From the NCBI GenBank assembly GCA_038522735.1, contig JBCBJX010000040.1, positions 1 to 24,721 on the forward strand: 24,721 bases of DNA. The letters run 5' to 3'. The notes beneath the pieces were generated by a model. The model worked only from the letters and a program-made list of their open reading frames with translations. It searched no databases and was not told the DNA's origin. Below are positions 7,583 through 14,287 of this stretch, piece after piece (the stretch's first letter is position 1; the number at the start of each line of letters is the position of its first letter). The stretch comes from JBCBJX01 sp038522735 (GTDB lineage Bacteria; Pseudomonadota; Alphaproteobacteria; Caulobacterales; Parvularculaceae). The position numbers and the translations under genes were made by a program.

Positions 7583-8577
7583 AACGTCGCGTCGACGAGC
7601 TCGTCGATGAGGCCGTCGGCGTCGATCCCGTCTTCCAGCGCGGCGAAGGTGAGGGCGAAGCGATGGCGCAGCGTCGGTTTCGCCGCCGCGCGCACGTCCT
7701 CGAGGTCCGGCGCTTCCCGACCGTCGAGAAAGGCGAGGGCCTTCGCGACGAGGATCAGCGCCTGGCCGCCGCGGGGGCCCGGGCCCCAGGCGACGCGCCG
7801 GTTCACTGCTTCGGTCGCGCCGGGGCCCGGCCGTCCGGCCCGCACGAGAGAGAGCGCCGCGTCGGCGGTCTTCTCGCCGATCGGCATGGCGCGGACGAAG
7901 GCTTGCGTTTCTTTAAGAGCTCCCTCCGGCCACGGATCGACCGGCGGCGCGGCCAGCGCCCCCGTCGTCGCCCGCAGCATGGCCCGTTCGGCTTTTTCGT
8001 CCGGATAGCCCACATTGATCTGGACGAGGAAGCGGTCGAGCTGGGCTTCCGGCAGGGGATAGGTCCCGTCCTGCTCGATCGGGTTCTGGGTCGCGAGCAC
8101 GTGGAAGGGCTGCGGCAGGTCGCGCCGCTCGCCCGCCACCGTGCAGAAGCCTTCCTGCATCGCCTGCAGGAGGGCGGCCTGGGTGCGGGGGCTCGCCCGA
8201 TTGATCTCGTCCGCCATCAGGAGCTGGCAGAAGACCGGCCCCTCGATGAAGCGGAAGGCGCGGGCGCCGGCGGCGTCCTGGTCGAGGACTTCCGAGCCCA
8301 GGATGTCGGCGGGCATCAGATCCGGCGTGAACTGGATGCGCTTGGTGTCGAGGCCGACGGCCTCGGCCATGGTTGTCGCGAGCAGGGTCTTCGCGAGCCC
8401 CGGCGCGCCAACGAGTAGGGCGTGGCCGCCGGCGAGGAGGGCGGCGAGGGCGAGGGTCACCACCTCCTCCTGGCCGAGGACGACGGCGCCGACCCGATCA
8501 CGCGCGGCGCGGGCGCGGCCGGCGGCGGCGCGGAAAGCTGAAAGATCTGCGGGTTCGGCGGGAGCGGGTTCTGTCAT
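7579..8577 (-). CDS. moxR: MoxR-family AAA+ ATPase
   Basis: This gene encodes 332 residues from the ATG at 8577, giving MTEPAPAEP. A TTG 36 bases upstream would add twelve residues but has no ribosome site; the ATG also lacks a strong one, so the start is uncertain. The Walker A motif is GAPGLAKT (Lys63), in the GxPGxAKT form typical of MoxR. The Walker B motif is LLMADEINRA. A sensor region, VLATQNPIEQDGTYPLPEAQLDRF, follows, which is strongly conserved in MoxR proteins. The C-terminal lid domain ends DGLIDELVDATL. MoxR ATPases are thought to act as chaperones that mature or remodel protein complexes with vWA partners. Here the partners are the three genes that follow on the same strand. The promoter must lie in the 263-base gap shared with divergent sppA; I could not place it with confidence. 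Confidence 0.95.
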   Translation of the reverse strand: MTEPAPAEPADLSAFRAAAGRARAARDRVGAVVLGQEEVVTLALAALLAGGHALLVGAPGLAKTLLATTMAEAVGLDTKRIQFTPDLMPADILGSEVLDQDAAGARAFRFIEGPVFCQLLMADEINRASPRTQAALLQAMQEGFCTVAGERRDLPQPFHVLATQNPIEQDGTYPLPEAQLDRFLVQINVGYPDEKAERAMLRATTGALAAPPVDPWPEGALKETQAFVRAMPIGEKTADAALSLVRAGRPGPGATEAVNRRVAWGPGPRGGQALILVAKALAFLDGREAPDLEDVRAAAKPTLRHRFALTFAALEDGIDADGLIDELVDATL

Positions 8578-8840
8578 CGACGCGAAGGGGCGTGCGCCCC
8601 CATCTCCTGTCAAGCAATTCAGCGCCGGATCGGCGCGCGGTCCGTCGCGGCGCCGCCACGTCTCGTCGCAGGGCCGGCTCAGAACGCGTCTTTGCGGTTT
8701 GAAAGTTTGTTCAGATGGGCCATGGTTTCGTAGTGAAAAGCGCGTAATGGACGCGAGGGGTTAACGCGACGTCTGCAGCCGTGCGATCGGGTTTTCCCGG
8801 CGGGCGGCAATTTTCGGCGTCGAAACAGGAGAGTAGGCTT
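8578..8840. other. Divergent intergenic region between moxR and sppA
   Basis: These 263 bases must hold the start signals of both the moxR operon and sppA. The only firm signal I see is the AGGAG ribosome site before sppA. A TTGAAA at 8699-8704 on the plus strand could be a -35 element, but no convincing -10 follows at the right distance. A GTTAAC near 8760 is an isolated half-site only. No small ORF with a ribosome site stands out. Confidence 0.5.
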
Positions 8841-10706
8841 ATGTGGGGGTTTCTGCGGGGCATCGGGAAGCTGTTTCTCTACACCTTCCTCGCCATTCAG
8901 GCCTTTATCGGCGTCGCGGTCTTTTTGCTGATCGCCGGCACGATCATCGCAATCCAGAACCAGGGCTCCGGCGACGACGACGTTGAGATCCCCGAGAACG
9001 CGGCGCTGGTCCTGAACCCGGCCGGCGTGATCGTCGAACTGCCGCCGGTCGCCGACGAGTTTGAGGACGCGCTCAACGAAGCCTTCGGCGCCTCCTCGCC
9101 GACCTATCACTCGATCCACGACGTCCTGCGCGTCATCAACGAGGCGGCGGAAGACGACCGGATCACCGGCCTCGTGATCGATCTGGAAAATACGGGGATT
9201 GCGGGTCCGTCGAAAGTCGATCAGCTCGCTGAAGCGATCGCCGATTTCAAGGCGACCGGTAAAACGGTGGTCGCCGTCTCCGACAGCTACGGCCAGAACC
9301 AGTATTACCTCGCGTCCTTAGCCGAGACGGTCATCGCCCACCCCTTCGGCGGCGTCTTTCCGACAGGCTTCGGCGCGTATCGCACCTATTACCGGGAGCT
9401 TCTGGAGAACCTGAAGCTGACGACGCACATCTTCAAAGTCGGCACGTACAAGTCCGCGATCGAACCGATCATTCGCGACGACATGTCCGATGAAGACCGC
9501 GAGCAGCGCCTCGGCTACATCCGGCCGCTGTGGGATCGCCTCGCGTCCGGCGTCGATGAAAACCGCGGCCTCAACGCCGGGACGTTCGACGGCCTGGTGC
9601 AGGCGGCCGATCAGGTCGTCGTCGCCTCCAATGGCGATCTCGCGGCTGTCGGCGTCGATAACGGCATGATCGACCAACTCATGACGCGGTCGCAGCAACG
9701 CCGGTTCCTGATCGAGACCTTCGGCGCTCAGGAAGACGATGAGAACGCCTACAACGGCGTCTCCTACAGCAAATATCGCTCGTCCCTCGACGCCGTCGAA
9801 GACGATGAGGACGTCGACAACATCGCCGTCGTCAGCGTGACCGGCGCCATCGTCGACGGTTCCGCTGACATCGGCGAAGCGGCGGGCGGCGACACGATCG
9901 CGGCGCAGCTGCGCAAAGCGCGGTTCGACGAAAATGTGAAAGCCGTCGTCCTGCGCGTCGATTCCGGCGGCGGCAGCGCCTACGCCTCGGAAATCATCCG
10001 CCAGCAGGTTCTGGAGCTGCAGGACGCCGGCAAGCCGGTCGTCGCCTCCATGGGCTCTGTCGCGGCCTCCGGCGGTTACTGGGTGCTCGCGAACGCCGAT
10101 GCGATCTACGCGTCGCCGACCACGATCACCGGCTCCATCGGCATCTTCGGCGTGCTTCAGACCGCTGAAAACGCAGCGGAATGGGCCGGCCTCAATGTCG
10201 ACGGCGTCGGCGTCGCGCCGATTACGGAAATCAACGCAGCCGGCCTCGGCCCGCTTCCGGAAGTGGCGAAGACGATCTTCCAGTCGTCCGTCGAGTCCGG
10301 CTACCGTCAGTTCCTGACGGTCGTCTCCGAAGGTCGTGATCTTGATCCCGACTATGTGGACTCGATCGCGCAGGGGCGCGTCTGGATCGGGACCGACGCG
10401 AAGGAACTCGGCCTCGTCGACGAATTCGGCGAGCTCGACGCTGCGCTCGACGAGGCGGCGCGCCTTGCGGAAATCGACGAATACGACGTCGTCGATTTCA
10501 TCGATCGCCGCACGGCCTTTGAAAAGTTCATGGAGCAGTTCGGGGCCGCCGCCGTGCGCGCCGCGGTCGGGTCTAATGTCGACGGCCGCGCGCCCTCGAC
10601 CTTCGGCAAGCTGGTCCGGACGGTCTTCGACGAGATCGAGACCCTGAACCAGTATAACGACCCGCGCGGCGTTTACGCCCGCTGCCTTGAGTGCGACATC
10701 CGCTAA
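8841..10706 (+). CDS. sppA: Signal peptide peptidase SppA, long (67K) type
   Basis: This gene encodes 621 residues from the ATG at 8841, which follows AGGAG at nine bases. A membrane anchor lies at about residues 8-37 (LFLYTFLAIQAFIGVAVFLL), after which the protein would face the periplasm. Two tandem ClpP/crotonase-like domains follow, as in Escherichia coli SppA. The N-terminal domain carries VGTYKSAIEP with the general-base Lys204. The C-terminal domain carries SMGSVAASGGYW with the nucleophile Ser410. These positions match the E. coli Lys209/Ser409 pair closely, so the enzyme should be an active Ser/Lys protease that degrades cleaved signal peptides in the inner membrane. The acidic stretch GSGDDDVE follows the anchor. 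Transcription ends at a strong intrinsic terminator 28 bases after the stop. Confidence 0.96.
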   Translation: MWGFLRGIGKLFLYTFLAIQAFIGVAVFLLIAGTIIAIQNQGSGDDDVEIPENAALVLNPAGVIVELPPVADEFEDALNEAFGASSPTYHSIHDVLRVINEAAEDDRITGLVIDLENTGIAGPSKVDQLAEAIADFKATGKTVVAVSDSYGQNQYYLASLAETVIAHPFGGVFPTGFGAYRTYYRELLENLKLTTHIFKVGTYKSAIEPIIRDDMSDEDREQRLGYIRPLWDRLASGVDENRGLNAGTFDGLVQAADQVVVASNGDLAAVGVDNGMIDQLMTRSQQRRFLIETFGAQEDDENAYNGVSYSKYRSSLDAVEDDEDVDNIAVVSVTGAIVDGSADIGEAAGGDTIAAQLRKARFDENVKAVVLRVDSGGGSAYASEIIRQQVLELQDAGKPVVASMGSVAASGGYWVLANADAIYASPTTITGSIGIFGVLQTAENAAEWAGLNVDGVGVAPITEINAAGLGPLPEVAKTIFQSSVESGYRQFLTVVSEGRDLDPDYVDSIAQGRVWIGTDAKELGLVDEFGELDAALDEAARLAEIDEYDVVDFIDRRTAFEKFMEQFGAAAVRAAVGSNVDGRAPSTFGKLVRTVFDEIETLNQYNDPRGVYARCLECDIR

Positions 10707-10733
10707 TTCTCGCAGAGAGTTCGCGACATTCTG

Positions 10734-10764
10734 AAACCCGCGCCGGCGCCGGCGCGGGTTTTTT
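10734..10764 (+). terminator. Intrinsic terminator of sppA
   Basis: Bases 10734-10761 form a perfect 28-base palindrome (AAACCCGCGCCGGC and its complement), and the T run extends to 10764. This gives a very stable G+C stem followed by six T, a classical rho-independent terminator. The perfect symmetry also puts three A before the stem, so it could act weakly in the other direction. Confidence 0.9.
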
Positions 10765-10793
10765 CGTTGGCGGATCGGGTTATTTGAAACGCC

Positions 10794-11372
10794 ATGGACG
10801 CTTCGATGCTCGCCTTCGCCTCCAAGGCCGCCGACGCCGCCGACCGCTCCGGCGGCCGGCCGCCTGTGGAGAAATGGAACCCGCCGTTCTGCGGCGACAT
10901 CCCCATGCGCATCGCCGCGGACGGGGTCTGGTTCTATGAAGGCACGCCCATCGGCCGCGCCCCGCTGGTGCGGCTGTTCTCGACGATCCTGAAGCGCGAG
11001 GGCGAGGAGCACTTCCTCGTGACCCCGGTCGAGAAAGTGCGGATCGAGGTGGAGGACGCCCCCTTCCAGGCGATCCGCGTCGATGCGGAGACGGGCGAGA
11101 ACGGCCAGCGGCTCGTCTTTCAGACCAATCTCGGCGACCGCGCCGCCATCGGCCCGGACCGGCCGCTCGCAATGCGCGAGACGGCGACGGGCCTCGGGAC
11201 CGCCCCCTATTTCGATGTCCGCGACGGGCTCGAAGCGCGGGTCTCGCGCTCGGTCCTCTTCGACCTCGTCGCCCTCGGCGAGGAGCGCGAGATCGACGGC
11301 GCGGCGACCATGGGCGTCGTCTCGGATGGCGGGTTTTTCGCCCTCGGCCCCGTCGAGGAGCCGGTCGAATGA
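10794..11372 (+). CDS. DUF1285 family protein
   Basis: This gene encodes 192 residues with no signal peptide or membrane segment. It shows the DUF1285 core PPVEKWNPPFCGDIPMRI at about 23-40, then ADGVWFYEGTPIGRAPLVRLFSTIL and HFLVTPVEKVRIEVEDAPF. The family is common in proteobacteria; its function is not established. Its stop overlaps the start of the NUDIX gene (ATGA), and the NUDIX gene in turn overlaps cca, so the three are one translational unit. The ATG lies only 29 bases after the sppA terminator and has no clear Shine-Dalgarno. A -10-like TATTTG at 10781-10786 would place the transcript start at about the ATG, so leaderless initiation is possible. An alternative ATG at 10806 would remove four residues. 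Confidence 0.9.
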   Translation: MDASMLAFASKAADAADRSGGRPPVEKWNPPFCGDIPMRIAADGVWFYEGTPIGRAPLVRLFSTILKREGEEHFLVTPVEKVRIEVEDAPFQAIRVDAETGENGQRLVFQTNLGDRAAIGPDRPLAMRETATGLGTAPYFDVRDGLEARVSRSVLFDLVALGEEREIDGAATMGVVSDGGFFALGPVEEPVE

Positions 11373-12022
11373 GCGAGCCCGCTCTCATCCCAGACGCCGC
11401 AGACGGATGGCGCGCGCGCCTCGAGCGCACCATTCAGCACACCGAATTTCAGCGCGAGCGCGAGCTCTTCCAGGAGCTCAATCCTGATATCGCAACGCAC
11501 CCGTTCTTTGCGAACCGGCCGCGTCCGAAGCTGAAAAACGCCGCCGTCCTCATCCCTGTGATCGAGCGCCCGTCGGGCCCGTCGGTGGTGCTCACCGTCC
11601 GCTCGTCCGAAATGCCGACCCATGCGGGGCAGATCGGCTTTCCCGGAGGGCGCATTCAGGCCGAGGACGCGACGCCTGTCGATGCGGCGGTGCGCGAGAC
11701 TGAGGAGGAGATCGGCGTGCCCCGGGGCGCGGTCTCCGTCGTCGGATCGTTCGGCGTTCATATCGGCGGCATCGGCTTCGCCGTGACGCCGGTGGTCGGC
11801 GAAATCGATCCGAACGCGGCCTTCTCGCTTTGCCCGCGGGAGGTTGCGGAAGTGTTCGAGGCGCCGCTCGCCCACTTCACGGATCTCGACAACCACGGCG
11901 TCGAATGGCGCGAGTTCGACGGCCGTAAATACAGGATGTTCTCCGCGCCCTATGGCGATTATCATGTCTGGGGTCTGACGGCCGGCATTCTGAAAACGCT
12001 CGCCGACGCGCTCAACACGTGA
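11369..12022 (+). CDS. NUDIX CoA pyrophosphatase (NudL-like)
   Basis: This gene encodes 217 residues. The NUDIX region reads GQIGFPGGRIQAEDATPVDA followed by AVRETEEEIGVP. It has the one-residue longer spacing and the preceding LTVRSSEMPTHAGQ segment typical of the CoA-pyrophosphatase (UPF0035) branch, which cleaves CoA and its derivatives to 4'-phosphopantetheine and 3',5'-ADP. The Arg usually present in the CoA-specificity segment is Pro here (SEMPTHAG); I believe this variant is common in alphaproteobacteria but cannot check it. The REUxEE catalytic glutamates are intact, so activity is expected with a divalent metal. It overlaps DUF1285 by four bases at its start and cca by four bases (GTGA) at its end. 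Confidence 0.92.
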   Translation: MSEPALIPDAADGWRARLERTIQHTEFQRERELFQELNPDIATHPFFANRPRPKLKNAAVLIPVIERPSGPSVVLTVRSSEMPTHAGQIGFPGGRIQAEDATPVDAAVRETEEEIGVPRGAVSVVGSFGVHIGGIGFAVTPVVGEIDPNAAFSLCPREVAEVFEAPLAHFTDLDNHGVEWREFDGRKYRMFSAPYGDYHVWGLTAGILKTLADALNT

Positions 12023-13314
12023 GCGCTCAGAATGCGGATCGGCCTGTGCGGACGGTGTCGGCGGCCGACGGGTTTTCCTTTCTGGACGATAGCGACGTCC
12101 GGGTTCTGACGGACGCCTTCGAGCGCGTCCGGGCCCGGTCCTTTCGCTTCGTCGGCGGCAGCGTGCGCAATCCGTTGATCGGGCTCGCGCCGAGCGATTT
12201 GGACGCCGCGACCCTTCTGGAGCCGGCGGCGGCGTCCGATGCGATCGAGGCGGCCGGGTGGCGGGCCGTCCCGACCGGCGTCGAGCACGGCACCGTGACG
12301 GCGGCGAAGGACGGCCGGTCCGTCGAGGTGACGACCGTCCGCGCCGATGTGAAGACCGACGGCCGGCGCGCCGAGGTCGTTTTCGGCGCGGATTGGTCCG
12401 AAGACTGGCGGCGGCGCGACTTCACGATGAACGCGATCTATCTCGGACCGGACGGCGCTCTTTATGATCCCGCCGGCGGGATCGACGACGCCCTCGCGCG
12501 CCGGGTCCGGTTCATCGGCGACGCTGATGCGCGCATCGCGGAGGACCATCTCCGCATTCTCCGGTTTTATCGCTTCTGCGCCTGGTACGGCGCCGAGATC
12601 AATCCGCAGGCGGACGCAGCCTGCGCGCGGGGGCGCGACGGGATCGCCCGGCTTTCGGCGGAGCGGGTTCGCGCCGAACTCCTCCGCCTCCTCGCCGCGC
12701 CGAACCCGCGCTCCGCCGTCGCCGCGATGCTGCGGGCGGGCGTTCTCGCAGCGCGTTTCGATGCGGCGCCCGACGAGCAGTCTTTCAACCGTCTGGTGGA
12801 GATCGCCGGCGACGCCGGGCCTGCGAGAGACGCGATCGCACGCCTCGCTGCGCTGTTCCCGGACGCCGGCGCCGACTTTGCGGACGCTCTGCGGTTTTCG
12901 AAGAAGGAGCGCGACGCCCTCGTCGCGGTGCAGGAGGCCGCCGAGGCGCTCGCCGGCCTTGATCGCCTCTCGCCGAATGAGGTTCGTGCGCGCCGGTATC
13001 CGCTGACATCGGACGCCTTCGGCGCCGGCGCAGCGCTTGCGCAGGCGCGCGGAGAGGCGCAGGCGGACGATCTAGGGTGGCGGCGGGCGATCGCGACGGG
13101 GCTCGACTGGACGCCGCCGGCGTTCCCGATTTCCGGCGAGGATGCGCGTCGAGCGGGCGTCGATCCCGGCCCCGCCATCGGCTGGGTGCTGAAGGCTGTC
13201 GAAAACGACTGGATCGAGGCGGATTTTCCGGATGATCCGGCGTTTCTGGCGAAGCGCCTCAAGGCGCGTGCGGCGGAAACGGCCTCAGGTCCGGCGCCCG
13301 GCGGAGAAGCCTGA
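12019..13314 (+). CDS. cca: CCA tRNA nucleotidyltransferase
   Basis: This gene encodes 431 residues from a GTG start that overlaps the NUDIX stop as GTGA. It adds or repairs the 3'-terminal CCA of tRNAs in the cytoplasm. The class II nucleotidyltransferase head shows RFVGGSVRNPLIG at 43-55 and the metal-binding pair in SDLDAAT (Asp60, Asp62). Motif B, RRDFTMNAIYLGPDG, starts at 131. The nucleotide-selecting helix region EDHLRILRFYRF is at 174-185, and SAERVRAELLRLL follows. The VRN form replaces the more common VRD; I have the impression it is usual in alphaproteobacterial Cca. The C-terminal end, after about residue 415, overlaps the 3' end of the convergent glycosyltransferase gene by 56 bases. 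Confidence 0.95.
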   Translation: MSAQNADRPVRTVSAADGFSFLDDSDVRVLTDAFERVRARSFRFVGGSVRNPLIGLAPSDLDAATLLEPAAASDAIEAAGWRAVPTGVEHGTVTAAKDGRSVEVTTVRADVKTDGRRAEVVFGADWSEDWRRRDFTMNAIYLGPDGALYDPAGGIDDALARRVRFIGDADARIAEDHLRILRFYRFCAWYGAEINPQADAACARGRDGIARLSAERVRAELLRLLAAPNPRSAVAAMLRAGVLAARFDAAPDEQSFNRLVEIAGDAGPARDAIARLAALFPDAGADFADALRFSKKERDALVAVQEAAEALAGLDRLSPNEVRARRYPLTSDAFGAGAALAQARGEAQADDLGWRRAIATGLDWTPPAFPISGEDARRAGVDPGPAIGWVLKAVENDWIEADFPDDPAFLAKRLKARAAETASGPAPGGEA

Positions 13315-14269
13315 CCGGCGACCAGCTCATGGCGCGGGCGATCTGACCGACGCTTGTGCTGCGCCGGCCTTGGATGCGACGGCGGGTTTTCAACGTCTCC
13401 GGAAGGCCAGCGATCGCGTCGCGCATGGCGCGGGCGTAGGCGCCGCCGCTTCCGGTCGCGACGGCGCGCAGAAAAAAGAGCGCCGTCGCCGCGATGTGGA
13501 GAGGCGCGAGCGCCGGGAAGAGCCAGCCCGGCGTATTCTGAACGAAAACCCAGCTCCGGTTGCGGACGCCGTGGTAGACGGAAAAACCGCTTCTGCGGCC
13601 CGTCAGCCCGGAGCCTTCGTGCAGCACCCGCGCGGCGGCGACCTGCACGATCCGTCCGCCTTCAAGACGGTGGCGATAAGCGAGGTCGACGTCCTCGCCA
13701 TAACAGAAAAACCGTTCGTCGAAGCCGCCGAGCGCTCGGAAAATTTCCGCGCGCCAGAGGGCGGCGGCGGCGCAGGGCGCGAACGTCTCCGCATCCTCGC
13801 GAGGCGCGCTTTCGGTCGGCGCTCCGTATCCGCCGCGATAGTAGACGCCCGAAGCGTTCATGACGTCGCCGCAGCCGTCGAGGCGGGTCTCGTCGGCCGC
13901 GTCGATCTGCAGGGAGCCGAAGGCCGCGACGTCCGGATAACGGCCGGCGGCTTCCAGCAGGCGTTGAAGCCAGGCGGGATCGGGATAGGCGTCCGGGTTG
14001 AGGAGGGCGAGCCATTCGCCGCGCGCGATTTCCGCGGCGCGGTTGTTGCCGGCCGCAAAACCGAGGTTTTCACCGGCCTCCAGGACCTGGAGGTCGAGCC
14101 CCCCGGCGGCGTCGCGGGCGAGAGCCAGCGATCCGTCGGCGGAGCCGTTGTCGACGAGCACGACCTCGAAATGAGAAACGGTCTGGTCGGCGAGGGCGCG
14201 GAGGCAGCGGACGATCCGCGCCCCCGCATTGTAGTTGACGATAAGGACGGAGATGCGCAGAGCCGTCAT
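13259..14269 (-). CDS. Family 2 glycosyltransferase
   Basis: This gene encodes 336 residues. The GT-A fold is clear: SVLIVNYNAG at 7-16, VLVDNGSADGS at 37-47, NLGFAAGNNRAAEIARGEW, the nucleotide-sugar and metal region LLNPDAYPDPAW at 89-100, and the acceptor-side FCYGEDVDLAYRHRL near 188-202. It resembles rhamnosyltransferase-type GT2 enzymes that use dTDP- or UDP-sugars, but the sugar cannot be told from sequence. A hydrophobic stretch at about 248-268 may dock it on the inner membrane. The start lies 18 bases after the btuB stop, with no strong ribosome site and no room for a convincing promoter, so it is probably co-transcribed with btuB. The last 18 codons overlap cca, and the tail is Pro/Arg-rich. 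Confidence 0.9.
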   Translation of the reverse strand: MTALRISVLIVNYNAGARIVRCLRALADQTVSHFEVVLVDNGSADGSLALARDAAGGLDLQVLEAGENLGFAAGNNRAAEIARGEWLALLNPDAYPDPAWLQRLLEAAGRYPDVAAFGSLQIDAADETRLDGCGDVMNASGVYYRGGYGAPTESAPREDAETFAPCAAAALWRAEIFRALGGFDERFFCYGEDVDLAYRHRLEGGRIVQVAAARVLHEGSGLTGRRSGFSVYHGVRNRSWVFVQNTPGWLFPALAPLHIAATALFFLRAVATGSGGAYARAMRDAIAGLPETLKTRRRIQGRRSTSVGQIARAMSWSPVRLLRRAPDLRPFPPHAP

Positions 14270-14287
14270 GCGCCGCGGGTCTTCATC

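Noticed and set aside
6179..8008. 609-codon open frame on the plus strand opposite the DUF4159, DUF58 and moxR genes
   Set aside because: Arg/Gly/Ala-rich composition with no domain, and three well-supported genes lie opposite it.
8755..8775. GTTAAC half-site upstream of sppA as a CtrA or other regulator site
   Set aside because: No matching second half-site at a suitable distance.
9318..11012. Long open frame of 564 codons on the minus strand opposite sppA
   Set aside because: It mirrors the codon pattern of sppA in G+C-rich DNA, crosses the sppA terminator and has no recognisable domain. sppA itself has full catalytic motifs.
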